Assembly: GCF_003097515.1 (NCBI RefSeq)
Contig: NZ_CP029188.1
Span: forward strand, 3,102,501-3,166,500
Source of the DNA: Streptomyces tirandamycinicus
Lineage (GTDB): Bacteria > Actinomycetota > Actinomycetes > Streptomycetales > Streptomycetaceae
Length of the DNA: 64,000 bases
Direction of reading: 5' to 3'
In this document: piece by piece, positions 36,160 through 45,388 of the stretch
Layout of the letters: each line of letters starts with the position of its first letter
Numbering within the stretch: position 1 is the stretch's first letter
Made by a program: the position numbers and the translations under genes
The notes under the pieces: model-generated
The model's input: the letters and a program-made list of their open reading frames with translations, nothing else
Told to the model about the DNA's origin: nothing
The model's database searches: none

Positions 36160-37086
36160 GTGATCCTCACGGTCACGCTGAACACCGCCCTCGACCTGAC
36201 CTACCGCGTCCCCGCCCTCGTCCCGCACGGCTCCCACCGGGTCACCGAGGTCGACGAACGCCCCGGCGGCAAGGGACTGAACGTCGCACGGGTGCTGGGG
36301 GCGCTCGGCCACGAGGCGGTCGTCACCGGTCTCGCGGGCGGCCCCAACGGCGAGACCCTGCGCGACCGGCTGGCCGGGCTCCCCGTGCGCGACGCGCTCG
36401 TGCCGGTCGCGGGGAACACCCGGCGCACCCTCGCGGTGGTCGACGCCGCGACCGGCGACACCACCCAGTTCAACGAGCCGGGCCCGACCGTCACGCCCGA
36501 GGAATGGGCCGCGTTCCTCACCACGTACGAGTCGCTGCTGCGCGAGGCCGAAGCGGTCGCGCTGTGCGGCAGCCTCCCGCCGGGCATCCACGTCGGAGCC
36601 TATGCCGAGCTGGTGCGCAGGGCGCGCGCCGCCGGGGTGCCGGCGCTGCTGGACACCAGCGGCGAGCCGCTGCGCAGGGGCATCGCCGCCCGCCCCGACC
36701 TGGTCAAACCGAACGCCGACGAGCTGGCCCAGCTCACCGGCTCCCGTGAGCCACTGCGCGCCACGCACGCCGCCCGCCGCCGCGGCGCCCGCACGGTGGT
36801 CTCCTCCCTCGGCCCCGAGGGCATCCTCGCCGCCACACCGGAGGGCATCTGGCAGGCCACCCCGCCCGGGAAGGTCCTCGGCAACCCCACCGGTGCGGGC
36901 GACTCGGCCGTGGCCGGGCTGCTCTCGGGCCTCGTCGACGCCCTCCCCTGGCCGGACCGCCTCGTCCGCGCCGCGGCACTCGCCACGGCCACCGTCCTCG
37001 CTCCGACGGCCGGCGACTTCGACCGCGCCTCCTACGAGGACCTGCTCCCCAGGATCACGGTGACGGAGCACGCCCCGGCGGCGTGA
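36160..37086 (+). CDS. PfkB-type hexose kinase (1-phosphofructokinase/tagatose-6P kinase-like)
   Basis: The 308-aa product starts with GTG 36160 (ILTVTLNTALDLTYRV). It carries PfkB signatures: ERPGGKGLNVARVLGALGHE (about 33-52), VTGLAGGPNG, LCGSLPPGIHVGAYAELV, VKPNADELAQL and the C-terminal NPTGAGDSAVAGLL with the catalytic Asp. Family members phosphorylate fructose-1P or tagatose-6P-like sugars. It follows nagA after a terminator in the same direction. Location beside nagKA suggests a role in amino-sugar breakdown, but the exact substrate is not known. Confidence 0.88.
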   Translation: MILTVTLNTALDLTYRVPALVPHGSHRVTEVDERPGGKGLNVARVLGALGHEAVVTGLAGGPNGETLRDRLAGLPVRDALVPVAGNTRRTLAVVDAATGDTTQFNEPGPTVTPEEWAAFLTTYESLLREAEAVALCGSLPPGIHVGAYAELVRRARAAGVPALLDTSGEPLRRGIAARPDLVKPNADELAQLTGSREPLRATHAARRRGARTVVSSLGPEGILAATPEGIWQATPPGKVLGNPTGAGDSAVAGLLSGLVDALPWPDRLVRAAALATATVLAPTAGDFDRASYEDLLPRITVTEHAPAA

Positions 37087-37139
37087 CGTCCCCCGGGGCC
37101 TCCCGGCTCGGGGCGGCTCCGGGTTCGCCGAACGGCTCC

Positions 37140-37330
37140 GGGCCGGGCTGAGCTGGGCTCCACGACACCGCTCCAGGTGCCGCGACACCGCCCCGGGCTC
37201 CGACGCCATCGATCCGGGCTCCGACGCCATCGGTCCGGGCTCCGCCAGGCCGGCTCCGGGCTCCGCGACACGGGCTCCCGGCTCCGGGCTCGGGCAGGCC
37301 GGCTCCCGGCTCCGGCAGGCCGGCTCCCCC
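37140..37330. repeat. Tandem CGGGCTCCGACGCCATCG and CCGGCTCC repeats
   Basis: An 18-bp unit (CCGGGCTCCGACGCCATC) occurs twice in tandem at about 37,194-37,235. It is followed by degenerate GGCTCCGGGCTC and GCAGGCCGGCTCC units up to the next gene. It fills the whole gap between convergent genes. Confidence 0.8.
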
Positions 37331-37332
37331 GG

Positions 37333-38301
37333 TCAGCCCTTGGACTGACCGGCCTCCAGCCACACCTGGTCGAGCAGGGCGTCGCACTGGTCACCCTGCT
37401 CGCACGAGATCTTCAGCGTGTTCGACCCCTCTTGGAGGTTCACGTACGCGTAGGTGCGCGTCCAGCCCTTCTCCCAGTCACCCTTCTTGGCCTGGGCGAA
37501 GTTGGACATGTTGATCGACCGCGGCTGGGCGTCGTTGATCGTCAGGGAGGTCTTGGCGTCCTTGCCCGGCACGCTGTACGTGACGAACAGCGTGTACGCA
37601 CCGTCGGCCGGGATGTCCACGGTCCAGCTGGCCGAGCCCCCGGTCCCGTTGAAGGCCACATACGCGCCGTCCGCGCCCTTGGCGCCCTTGACGTCCTTCG
37701 CCAGTGCGGCGGGCGCGCCGAGGCGCAGCGTCGCGGCGTCCTGCTTCGGCAGCTCGGCGGGCTTGTCCTCGTCGTCCTTCGAGGGCTCGTCGCTCGGGCC
37801 GGCCTCGTCGGCGGGAGCGGTGTTGTTCCCGTCGGCCTGAGGGGTCTCGGTCTTGTCGTCGCCACCCGTCATCAGCGCCGCGGTGATGCCGACCACCACC
37901 ACGGCGACCACCGCGACGGCGCCGATGAGCAGGCCCTTGGTGTTCGGCCCGCGGCCCCTGCCGCCACCGCCGCCGGAGGGCGCCGGGACCTGGCGGGTCG
38001 GGGCGCCGCCGGGGTAGGTCTCGGGTGCCGCGTACTGGGGGCTGGGCTGCTGCCCGTACTGCTGCTGGTGCGGGACCTGGCCGTACTGCTGGGCGGTCTG
38101 CTGCTGCCCGTACTGGCGCTGGCCGACCGTTCTGACCTGGTTGTACGACGTCCTGGGCACACCCGGCTGGGCGGCCGGACCGGGGTAGCCGTAGCCGCCC
38201 TGGCGGGGAGTCGAGGTGCCCGCCCGCTGTCCGTCCGCGTACAGGTAGCCGAACGGATCGTCGTCCTCGGGCGTGCTCGCGCCGTTGTTCCCGGCCGTCA
38301 T
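37333..38301 (-). CDS. Membrane-anchored protein with CBM35-like C-terminal domain
   Basis: The 322-aa product has a cytoplasmic Gln/Tyr/Pro-rich head (about 1-115, YGQQQTAQQYGQ-type repeats), one membrane helix (GLLIGAVAVVAVVVVGITAA, about 123-142), an acidic Asp/Glu/Pro linker and a C-terminal beta-sandwich of about 120 residues (LRLGAPAALAKDVKGAKGAD, YVAFNGTGGSASWTVDIPAD, QEGSNTLKISCEQGDQCD). The last part resembles carbohydrate-binding module 35-like lectin domains, with a Cys pair (SCEQGDQC). It probably sits at the cell surface and binds a wall sugar. The gene lies in the conserved order between the pfkB gene and cdgB. Confidence 0.8.
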   Translation of the reverse strand: MTAGNNGASTPEDDDPFGYLYADGQRAGTSTPRQGGYGYPGPAAQPGVPRTSYNQVRTVGQRQYGQQQTAQQYGQVPHQQQYGQQPSPQYAAPETYPGGAPTRQVPAPSGGGGGRGRGPNTKGLLIGAVAVVAVVVVGITAALMTGGDDKTETPQADGNNTAPADEAGPSDEPSKDDEDKPAELPKQDAATLRLGAPAALAKDVKGAKGADGAYVAFNGTGGSASWTVDIPADGAYTLFVTYSVPGKDAKTSLTINDAQPRSINMSNFAQAKKGDWEKGWTRTYAYVNLQEGSNTLKISCEQGDQCDALLDQVWLEAGQSKG

Positions 38302-38412
38302 CCCTGGGTCACTCCTATCCTTGCTCGCCAGCCGTCGCCGACCGGCCGAGCCTACCCCCTCCGGGCTACTCCAAGGACGGTGCTCGGGGCCCGGACGGTT
38401 CCGCCGTTTCCG

Positions 38413-40164
38413 CTATCCGGCGCGTCTGTGCACCTTGGCCCGGGAGCGCTTCTCGATGTACATCCGCTGGTCGGCGGACTGCAGCACCTCTTCGACGGAC
38501 ATGCCGCAGACCGCCCAGCCGATCCCGAAGCTCGCCCCGACGCGGACCGCCCGTCCGTCCACCCGGATCGGCGGAATGATCGCGTTCCGCAGGCGAACGG
38601 CCAGGTCGGCGGCGTCGGCGGCACCGAGGCCGTCGGCGAGGACGACGAATTCGTCACCTCCGAGCCGGGCGACGGTGTCCCCGTCCCGCACACCGGTGGT
38701 GAGCCGGCGCGCGACCTCGATGAGGACGGCGTCGCCGGTGTTGTGCCCGAAGCGGTCGTTGATCGACTTGAAGCCGTCCAGGTCGCAGAAGAGCACCGCC
38801 AGGCCCTTCGTACCGTCGTCGGCCTCACCGTCCACGGCGGGCGCGACGGCATGGACGTGGTGGTCGTACGGGATGGCCGGCCGGTCGAAGTCGAACCCGT
38901 CGGCGTGGAAGCCCCCCTCGATGTCGCCGTCCTCGAATCCACCCGCGTAGCCGTTCTCGCCGTGACCCGCGTAGCCGTTCTCACCGAAGACCGCGTCGGC
39001 GTAGTCGCCGTATCCCCCGTAGCCGCCGGACGGGTGGTCCCGCACGTCCAGGGTCCGGCCCGCCTCCTGCCGCGCGCCCTGGGGACGCCCGCACAGCCGG
39101 GCGCTGAGCCGGGCGCGCAGTTCGGCGTTGTTGGGCAGCCCGGTCAGCGCGTCGTGGCTGGCCCGGTGCGCGAGGTGCAGCTCGTGCCGCTTGCGCTCCT
39201 CGATGTCCTCGACGTGCGTGAGGAGAAAGCGGGGGCCGTCGGTGGTGTCGGCGACGACGGAGTTGCGCAGCGAGACCCAGACGTAGGTGCCGTCGCGGCG
39301 GCCGAGGCGCAGCTCGGCACGGCCGCCCTCGGCGGAGGTCCGCAGCAGTGTGCCGATGTCCTCCGGGTGGACGAGATCGGCGAAGGAGTATCGGCGCATC
39401 GCCGACGCGGGGCGGCCGAGCAGCCGGCAGAGTGCGTCGTTGGCGCGGAGCAGCCGGCCGTGCTGGTCACCGCCCATCTCCGCGATGGCCATGCCGCTCG
39501 GCGCGTACTCGAACGCCTGCCGGAACGACTCCTCGCTGGCGCGCAGGGCCTGCTGCTCACGCTCCAGGCGGACCAGGGCGCGCTGCATGTTTGCTCGGAG
39601 CCGGGCGTTGCTGATCGCAATCGCCGACTGTGACGCGTACATCTGGAGCGCTTCCTGGCCCCAGGCACCCGGACGGCGTCCGTTGCGGGGTTTGTCGACC
39701 GAGATGACGCCGAGCAGTTCGCGGCCGCCGCCCGAGGCGTACATCGGCGCATAGAGCCGGTCCTGGGGGTGCCACTCGCCCTCGAAGCGCGGCTCGGGGC
39801 CTTCCGTGTACCACTGCGGAACGTCGTCCTCCAGCAGCACCCAGCCCTCGGTGTGCGGTATGAAGCGCAGTTCGCCCCAGGCCTCGCCCATGCCGAGCCG
39901 GCGCTCCCAGGAGGTCCGGGAGCCGACCCGTCCGGTGATCAGGGCTTCCGCCGCGGTGTTGCCGGCGAAGGCGGCCACGACGAGATCCCCGTCGGGGCGG
40001 ACGAGGTTGACGCACGCCAGCTCGTACCCGAGTCCGGCCACGATGCCGTCGGCGACGGTCTGCAGCGTGTCCGCCAGACTGCGGGCCGTGTTGAGGTTGG
40101 CCACGACCTGATGCAGCTGCCTCAGGGTCGCAAGACGGACGTACGGCTCCGACTCGGTCTCCAT
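38413..40164 (-). CDS. cdgB: GAF-PAS-GGDEF diguanylate cyclase (CdgB-like)
   Basis: The 583-aa product has an N-terminal GAF-like domain (about 10-190), a PAS/PAC segment (about 205-330: FRQAFEYAPSGMAIAEMGG to LLTHVEDIEERKRHE) and a GGDEF domain whose active-site RLGGDEFVVLADG lies at about 500-512. An RxxD inhibitory site (RDGD) stands five residues before GGDEF, so product inhibition is expected. About 90 residues rich in Gly, Tyr and Asp (GGYGGYGDYAD, ENGYAGHGENGYAGG) are inserted between LTGLPNN and LFCDLDGFKSIND. In S. coelicolor the same locus encodes CdgB, which makes c-di-GMP and affects development. A BldD-type palindrome lies upstream. Confidence 0.92.
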   Translation of the reverse strand: METESEPYVRLATLRQLHQVVANLNTARSLADTLQTVADGIVAGLGYELACVNLVRPDGDLVVAAFAGNTAAEALITGRVGSRTSWERRLGMGEAWGELRFIPHTEGWVLLEDDVPQWYTEGPEPRFEGEWHPQDRLYAPMYASGGGRELLGVISVDKPRNGRRPGAWGQEALQMYASQSAIAISNARLRANMQRALVRLEREQQALRASEESFRQAFEYAPSGMAIAEMGGDQHGRLLRANDALCRLLGRPASAMRRYSFADLVHPEDIGTLLRTSAEGGRAELRLGRRDGTYVWVSLRNSVVADTTDGPRFLLTHVEDIEERKRHELHLAHRASHDALTGLPNNAELRARLSARLCGRPQGARQEAGRTLDVRDHPSGGYGGYGDYADAVFGENGYAGHGENGYAGGFEDGDIEGGFHADGFDFDRPAIPYDHHVHAVAPAVDGEADDGTKGLAVLFCDLDGFKSINDRFGHNTGDAVLIEVARRLTTGVRDGDTVARLGGDEFVVLADGLGAADAADLAVRLRNAIIPPIRVDGRAVRVGASFGIGWAVCGMSVEEVLQSADQRMYIEKRSRAKVHRRAG

Positions 40165-40306
40165 CGCTCGCTCTCCCCGAGACCTCGAACAGCTGACTCC
40201 AGGTTCCTCGTCGACTTCACTGGTGCACCCGTTTGGTGCAGTGTCCCCGCCACTGAATCACAGCGAGCTGCCCACTCGGTACACAGGGTCAACAAATACC
40301 CGGCTC

Positions 40307-40322
40307 TGTGACTCAAGTCACA
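40307..40322. promoter_or_regulatory. BldD-type palindrome upstream of cdgB
   Basis: TGTGACTCAAGTCACA is a 7+7 palindrome with a 2-nt centre. It matches the GTGAC...GTCAC form of BldD boxes. It lies about 145 bp upstream of the cdgB start. BldD represses developmental genes when bound to c-di-GMP, and cdgB is a known type of BldD target, so a feedback loop is plausible. Confidence 0.65.
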
Positions 40323-40394
40323 ACAGATGATGATGGGGACGCCCAGGCCGTGAAGGGTGTTCCGCCCTTCCTGAACGCAAATCCGGGCGGGGCC

Positions 40395-40515
40395 GCACGG
40401 GACCGGGCTGGAATCCGGCGCGACCGGACCGGAATCCGGCGGGGCCGGGCGGGAATCGACGTGAATCCAGCGGGAATCCGGCGGGATCGCCCAGCTCCGG
40501 CGGGATCGCCCAGCC
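40395..40515. repeat. Tandem GGAATCCGGCG-type repeats
   Basis: Degenerate copies of CCGGAATCCGGCGGGACCGG-like units (about 20 bp) and a doubled CCGGCGGGATCGCCCAG (about 40,471-40,511) fill the gap between cdgB and the flavin reductase gene. No gene is supported in 40,323-40,630. Confidence 0.8.
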
Positions 40516-40630
40516 AAACGGGCGGAACCCGGCCGGCGGTCGCGGTGGCGGGCCCCCGCCCGGAGTCCTAGGACCCGGCTGGTCCTCTGGCCCGATGCGG
40601 CGGAACACGGGCCGGGGCTAGCGTGCGGCC

Positions 40631-41194
40631 GTGCCGCAGACGAGTCCCACCCCCAGTGCCGCGACCATCCCCCATGCTGAGGGGGTGAGCGACGACGAGT
40701 TCCGTGCCGCGATGTCCCGGCTGGCCGCCGGAGTGGTGCTGATCACGGCCCATGAACCGCCCCTGGCGGAGGACGGCCCGCGCGGGGACGACGTCGGCAT
40801 GACGGCGACGGCGTTCATGTCCGTCTCGCTCGACCCTCCGCTGGTGCTGGTGAGCCTGCGCAACGGCTCGCGCATGGACGACCTGCTGGCCGAACAGCCC
40901 ATGTGGGGCGCGTCGGTGCTCTCCGAGAGCCAGCGGCACATCGCGGGCCGGTTCTCCATGAAGGGACGCATCAGCGACCGGCTCCTCTTCGAGGACACCG
41001 CGTACACCCGCGGGGAGCTGTGCGGCGCGCCGCTGATGGGCGGCGCGCTGGCGGTCCTCGAATGCCGAACCGAGCAGCGCGTCGAGGCGGGCGACCACAC
41101 CCTCGTGATCGGCCGCGTCCTGAAGGCGGGACTCCCCAGCGCGGACGGCGGCCCACTGACCTACTTCCGCGGGCGCTACCGGCACCTCGGCTGA
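40631..41194 (+). CDS. Flavin reductase-like FMN-binding protein
   Basis: The 187-aa product starts with GTG 40631. It has the split-barrel flavin reductase pattern: FRAAMSRLAAGVVLITAHEP, VGMTATAFMSVSLDPPLVLV, SLRNGSRMDDLL, FGASVL-like WGASVLSESQRHIAGRFS and GDHTLVIGRVLKAG. These enzymes reduce FMN/FAD with NAD(P)H for partner monooxygenases. No oxygenase gene is adjacent. A tandem repeat array follows the stop. Confidence 0.87.
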   Translation: MPQTSPTPSAATIPHAEGVSDDEFRAAMSRLAAGVVLITAHEPPLAEDGPRGDDVGMTATAFMSVSLDPPLVLVSLRNGSRMDDLLAEQPMWGASVLSESQRHIAGRFSMKGRISDRLLFEDTAYTRGELCGAPLMGGALAVLECRTEQRVEAGDHTLVIGRVLKAGLPSADGGPLTYFRGRYRHLG

Positions 41195-41264
41195 CACCCG
41201 GCGACCGCGAGCCGCGGTCCGCCGGAGCGGAACCGCAGCGGAACCGGAGAGGAACCGGGGCGCA

Positions 41265-41378
41265 GAGCGCCGGAGCCGAACCAGGGCGCAGAGCGCCGGA
41301 GCCGAACCAGGGCGCAGAGCGCCGGAGCCGAACCGGGGAGCGGAACGCCGGAGCCGAACCGGGGAGCGGAACGCCGGT
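41265..41378. repeat. 26-bp minisatellite, about 4.5 copies
   Basis: The unit GAGCGCCGGAGCCGAACCAG plus GGCGCA occurs at 41265 and 41291 exactly, then with drift at 41317 and 41343. Degraded relatives extend upstream to about 41,221. No gene is supported in 41,195-41,599. Confidence 0.88.
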
Positions 41379-41599
41379 CCGGGCGCCGGGGAACGTGGCC
41401 GGGGCCGGGCGCCGAGCACCGGGCGACATTGCGGAAAGGGCGTCAGGGCACCGGGCCGGGAAGCGGAAGGTCCGGTCCGACGGGCCGAGGGCGGTGACTG
41501 CGGTCGGGCCGGCCTGCGGGCGGAACGGCCGTCCGGAATCCGCGCGGCGACACTCCGCGCGGCGACGGACCCGGCCGCCGCCCTGGGATCACCCTCGGA

Positions 41600-42025
41600 T
41601 CACCAGTCGCGGGCGTTGCGGCCGCGCTTGGTCTCCCCCCGGCGCTTCTTCTCGCGCAGACGGCGCTCGTTGATGCCGCGGGGGACCTTCGTGGGCCGGC
41701 GGGGCCGCGCCGGCGGGGCTGTGGCCTCCGCGAGGAGCGCCGCCAGACGTACCGCCGCCGCCTCCCGGTTGCGCCACTGGGAGCGGTGCTCCGACGCCCG
41801 GACGCTGATCACACCGTCGTTCAGCCGGGACGCGAGGCGCTCCAGCGCCCTCGCCTTCCACACGGCCGGCAGTGCCTCCGTCGCCGCCAGGTCGAAGCGC
41901 AGCTCCACCCGGGAGTCGCTCGTGTTGACGTGCTGGCCGCCGGGACCCGACGACCGCGAGAAACGCCACATGAGCTCGGCCTCCGGCAGGGAGACCGAGC
42001 CGCGAACGACATAGGGCCCGGACAT
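41600..42025 (-). CDS. arfB: Alternative ribosome-rescue factor ArfB (GGQ domain)
   Basis: The 141-aa product from ATG 42025 ([20 protein letters not shown]) contains the release-factor motif [20 protein letters not shown] and a basic C-terminal tail rich in Arg and Lys ([20 protein letters not shown]). The GGQ motif hydrolyses peptidyl-tRNA, and the tail enters the empty mRNA channel of stalled ribosomes. ATG 42034 is an alternative start three codons upstream. It lies divergent from terD. Confidence 0.9.
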   Translation of the reverse strand: MSGPYVVRGSVSLPEAELMWRFSRSSGPGGQHVNTSDSRVELRFDLAATEALPAVWKARALERLASRLNDGVISVRASEHRSQWRNREAAAVRLAALLAEATAPPARPRRPTKVPRGINERRLREKKRRGETKRGRNARDW

Positions 42026-42181
42026 ACGTCCCATCGTCGCGTCCGCGGGCGAGTCGCGTCACCTTCTTTTCACCGACGGCGGGAACCTGGTGGCACTCCG
42101 TCCGCGTTAGGGACGGTGACGGTAGCTTCGGAACCCACGAAGCACGACCGCACTGCACTCGACCAGGAAAGGGACCTCCTC

Positions 42182-42757
42182 ATGGCCGTAAGCCTGTCCA
42201 AGGGCGGCAACGTCTCGCTCACCAAGGAGGCACCGGGCCTGACCGCCGTCACGGTGGGCCTCGGCTGGGACGTCCGTACCACCACCGGCACCGACTTCGA
42301 CCTCGACGCATCCGCGATCGCGGTCAACGGCGGCGGGAGGGTCGTCTCCGACGGCCACTTCGTCTTCTTCAACAACAAGTCGACGCCGGACCAGTCCATC
42401 GTCCACACCGGCGACAACCGCACCGGCGAGGGCGGCGGTGACGACGAGCAGATCAACGTCAACCTGTCCGGGCTCGCCGCCGACGTCGAGAAGATCGTCT
42501 TCCCGGTGTCCATCTACGACGCCGAGAACCGCAGCCAGAACTTCGGTCAGGTGCGCAACGCCTACATCCGTATCGTGAACCAGGCCGGCGGCACCGAGAT
42601 CGCCCGCTACGACCTGAGCGAGGACGCCGCCACCGAGACCGCGATGGTCTTCGGCGAGCTGTACCGCAACGGCTCGGAATGGAAGTTCCGCGCGGTCGGC
42701 CAGGGTTACGCATCGGGCCTGGTCGGCATCGCCCAGGACTTCGGCGTCAACGTCTGA
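42182..42757 (+). CDS. terD: TerD-family tellurium resistance/stress protein
   Basis: The 191-aa product starts [20 protein letters not shown], followed by [55 protein letters not shown] and a C-terminal [20 protein letters not shown]. The acidic loops form the Ca-binding sites of the TerD fold. Streptomyces carry several copies, which act in stress responses and development more than in tellurite resistance. A 15-bp hairpin ends the transcript. Confidence 0.95.
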   Translation: MAVSLSKGGNVSLTKEAPGLTAVTVGLGWDVRTTTGTDFDLDASAIAVNGGGRVVSDGHFVFFNNKSTPDQSIVHTGDNRTGEGGGDDEQINVNLSGLAADVEKIVFPVSIYDAENRSQNFGQVRNAYIRIVNQAGGTEIARYDLSEDAATETAMVFGELYRNGSEWKFRAVGQGYASGLVGIAQDFGVNV

Positions 42758-42767
42758 CCTACGCGCC

Positions 42768-42805
42768 CCGAAGGTCCCGGCCGCCGTCCCGGCCGGGACC
42801 TTCGG
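42768..42805 (+). terminator. Terminator after terD
   Basis: CCGAAGGTCCCGGCC (42768-42782) pairs perfectly with GGCCGGGACCTTCGG (42791-42805). Confidence 0.88.
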
Positions 42806-42913
42806 CATATCCGCCGGCATCGGGGAAGGCTCCTGCGACAACCGCCCCCGCGCCCGCCCCCGCCACGAACACACACACACGACCACGACCAGGGAACGAC
42901 GGACAGCGACAGG

Positions 42914-43008
42914 GCACGACGCGGCCCAACGGAGTACGGCGGGGCACGACGCGGCCCACCGGAGCACGGCGGGGCACGACGCGGCCCACCGGAGCACGGC
43001 GGGGCACG
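42914..43008. repeat. 30-bp minisatellite, three copies
   Basis: GGGGCACGACGCGGCCCACC plus GGAGCACGGC repeats three times head to tail with only two or three base differences, between the convergent terD and M1 peptidase genes. It would form part of the 3' untranslated region of either gene. Confidence 0.88.
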
Positions 43009-43035
43009 GCAGGGCATGGCGGGTTACGGCCGGTG

Positions 43036-44439
43036 CTACGGCTTCGCGGGTCTGCCGTCGCCATGGAGCCAGACGTCCCACACCTCCGTCAGGTCCTCGC
43101 CGGTCTTCTCCTCCACATGGGCGGTGAAGTCCTCGGTGGACGCGTTGCCGTGGCGATGCTCCTGCGCCCAGCTCTTCAGCAGTCCGAAGAAGGCCGCGTC
43201 GCCGACGGCCTGCCGGATCTTGTGGAGGACCATCGCGCCGCGCCCGTACACCGGCGCGCCCAGCAGGTCGTCCTTCGGCGGTTCGGACGGCGGGAAGGCC
43301 CAGTTGCCGTCGTCCTCGAACTCCTTCTCGAAACGCTCCTGCGCCGGGACGCCCCTGAACTCCTCGTCGTACAGCCACTCCGCGTAGGTCGCGAAGGCTT
43401 CGTTCAGCCACACGTCCTGCCACGTCTTCGGCGATACCGAGTTGCCGTACCACTGGTGGGCCAGCTCGTGGACGAGGAACTCCTCGTTGAAGGCACCGGC
43501 CGGGTAGACGGGCCGCGTCTGCGTCTCCAGCGCGTAGTCCACGTCGTCCGCGCGTTCGACGATCGCCCCGGTGGACGAGAAGGGGTAGGGGCCGAAGGTC
43601 TTCTGCGCCCACTCCAGTACCTCGGGGATACGGGCGCGCATCTTCTCGCTCCGCGCCGCGACGGTCCGGTCCACGGCGGTGAACTCGGGGACCCCTCCGG
43701 CGGGGCGTGAGGTCTTCACGTCGTACTCGCCGATGCCCACGGTCGCGAGATAGCTCGACATCGGCTCGGGCGCGTGCCATGCGAAGGCGGTCCTGCTGCC
43801 GCCGGCCGCGGGCCGCTGGGACCTGAGCTCCCCGTTGGAGACCGCGGTCAGCCCCTTCGGCACGGTCACGGTGATGTCGTAGGCGGCCTTGTCGCTCGGA
43901 TGGTGGTTGCCGGGGAACCACGCCATCGAGCCCTGCGGCTCACCCAGCGCGATGGCCCCGTCCTCGGTCCTCAGCCAGCCCTCCTCGGAGCCGTCCGGGT
44001 CGGTGACGCTCTTCGGGCTGCCGGAGTACCGGACCACGGTCCGGAAGGTGCTGCCGTCGCGGATGACCTCGCGCGGGCGGACGGTGAGTTCGTCGCCCGC
44101 GCGGTCGGTCCCGGCCGGGACCCCGTCCACGGTCACACCGTCGACGGCCAGACCGTGCAGATCGAGGTTGAAGGCGCTGAGGTCCTGGGTGGCGCGGGCG
44201 GTGAGGGTCGCGGTGCCGCTGAGCCGGTTGGGCTTCGGCTCGTAGTCGAGGTCGAGGCCGTAGTGCTGTACGTCGTATCCGCCGTTGCCCAGCCCGGGGA
44301 AGTACGGATCGCGCAGCCCCTCCGCTCCGGGTGTGCCGCCGGTGCCGGTGCCGTCACCGCTCCTCGTGCATCCCGGGACGGTGAGTACGAGCAGGGCGGC
44401 GACGGGCGCCAGGGCACGGAGGAGGGATCGCTGGTCCAC
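43036..44439 (-). CDS. M1-family metallopeptidase, lipoprotein
   Basis: The 467-aa product has a lipoprotein-type signal (MDQRSLLRALAPVAALLVLT then VPGC). The M1 catalytic motif is complete: HELAHQWYGNSV (HExxH, about 322) and 18 residues on LNEAFATYAEW with the third zinc ligand Glu. A Gly-x-Met-x-Asn-like substrate loop is replaced by GSMAWFPGNHH upstream. At 467 residues it lacks the large C-terminal domain of aminopeptidase N, as do other short secreted actinobacterial members. It probably trims peptides at the outer membrane face. Confidence 0.9.
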   Translation of the reverse strand: MDQRSLLRALAPVAALLVLTVPGCTRSGDGTGTGGTPGAEGLRDPYFPGLGNGGYDVQHYGLDLDYEPKPNRLSGTATLTARATQDLSAFNLDLHGLAVDGVTVDGVPAGTDRAGDELTVRPREVIRDGSTFRTVVRYSGSPKSVTDPDGSEEGWLRTEDGAIALGEPQGSMAWFPGNHHPSDKAAYDITVTVPKGLTAVSNGELRSQRPAAGGSRTAFAWHAPEPMSSYLATVGIGEYDVKTSRPAGGVPEFTAVDRTVAARSEKMRARIPEVLEWAQKTFGPYPFSSTGAIVERADDVDYALETQTRPVYPAGAFNEEFLVHELAHQWYGNSVSPKTWQDVWLNEAFATYAEWLYDEEFRGVPAQERFEKEFEDDGNWAFPPSEPPKDDLLGAPVYGRGAMVLHKIRQAVGDAAFFGLLKSWAQEHRHGNASTEDFTAHVEEKTGEDLTEVWDVWLHGDGRPAKP

Positions 44440-44749
44440 ATGGCGATCCTATGTGCGGAATGTCCGACTCCGTCGGGCGGTGCGGCGATCTTCCGCACGT
44501 GCGGCACGGTGCCGGGCCCGGATCCCGGTCGATGAGCAGGTACACCGGGATGGCGGCCCGCGACGAGGGACGCGTAGGCGGGCGTATCGTCCTGGGACCC
44601 GTACGGCTCATGCGCGGGAACGGGCCGTGCCACGGCGGACCTCCTTCGCGCGGAGCGACACTCCCAGCCCGGAGTGCGGGCTCACCAGGAATCCGCCGAC
44701 GTTCACCCGAACGTGCGAGCGAGCCTCTTCGCCGTGACACCATCGGACC

Positions 44750-45250
44750 GTGCTCGACATCGGCTACTCCCTCTCCCGGCGCTTCCCGGACCCTCCGCAG
44801 ACCGACTACCGGACCGCGGACGTCCACGCCCTGCGTCACGACCTCTTCTGCGGCGACGTCTATCTCGCGGACACCAAGGCCGACCGTGAGGTGTCCACGG
44901 CGTGGGGATGGGTACCGGTGCTCGACTTCGCCTGGGCGCTGTGCGACATCGTGGAGCGGCTGGACCGGGACCCGAAGGGCAGCCGGGCCGCACAGCCGCA
45001 GTACGCGGAGATCGACTTCACCGAATCGACCGACCGCATGCTCTTCGAGCGCCGCTTCGGCTGGGTGGACGTGGAGGCCGACTGGATGCCCGGCGACGAG
45101 GCCCCGCTCACCTTCAACCACGGCGAACTCCGGCGGGAGGCACGGAACTTCCTGCACGACCTGATCGCCGACCTCACCGACATGCACGAGGAACTCGGCG
45201 GAAACCCCGTGCTCTGGGACCTCCAGGCACGCTTCCCGCGCCTGCCCTGA
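44750..45250 (+). CDS. Hypothetical protein (166 aa)
   Basis: The product starts with GTG 44750 (VLDIGYSLSRRFPDPPQTDY). It is acidic and Trp-rich, with WGWVPVLDFAWALCDIVERL, MLFERRFGWVDVEADWMPGD, LTFNHGELRREARNFLHDLI and ADLTDMHEELGGNPVLWDLQ. No signal peptide, membrane helix or known motif is seen. It has the look of the polymorphic-toxin-immunity type of small acidic cytoplasmic protein, but no toxin gene is adjacent. Function unknown. Confidence 0.7.
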   Translation: MLDIGYSLSRRFPDPPQTDYRTADVHALRHDLFCGDVYLADTKADREVSTAWGWVPVLDFAWALCDIVERLDRDPKGSRAAQPQYAEIDFTESTDRMLFERRFGWVDVEADWMPGDEAPLTFNHGELRREARNFLHDLIADLTDMHEELGGNPVLWDLQARFPRLP

Positions 45251-45388
45251 GCCGCCGGGGCCGCCTCCGCCCGGACCCCCGCCCGGAAACCCCCGCCCGA
45301 ACCTCCGTCCACGCCTCGGCCCTCCACCCGCGCCGGAGCCCACCGCACCCGGAGCCACCGCGCGGCCCCGCCCCGCCCTCGCCCCCGT

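Noticed and set aside
41195..41599. Open frames downstream of the flavin reductase gene
   Set aside because: They are translations of the 26-bp minisatellite with no coding signature.
44480..44640. Minus-strand strings AYASLVAG and RAAIPVYLLIDRDPG that resemble a Uma2-type nuclease
   Set aside because: The two strings are in different frames and span only about 30 residues. It could be a decayed gene, but the match is too short to call.
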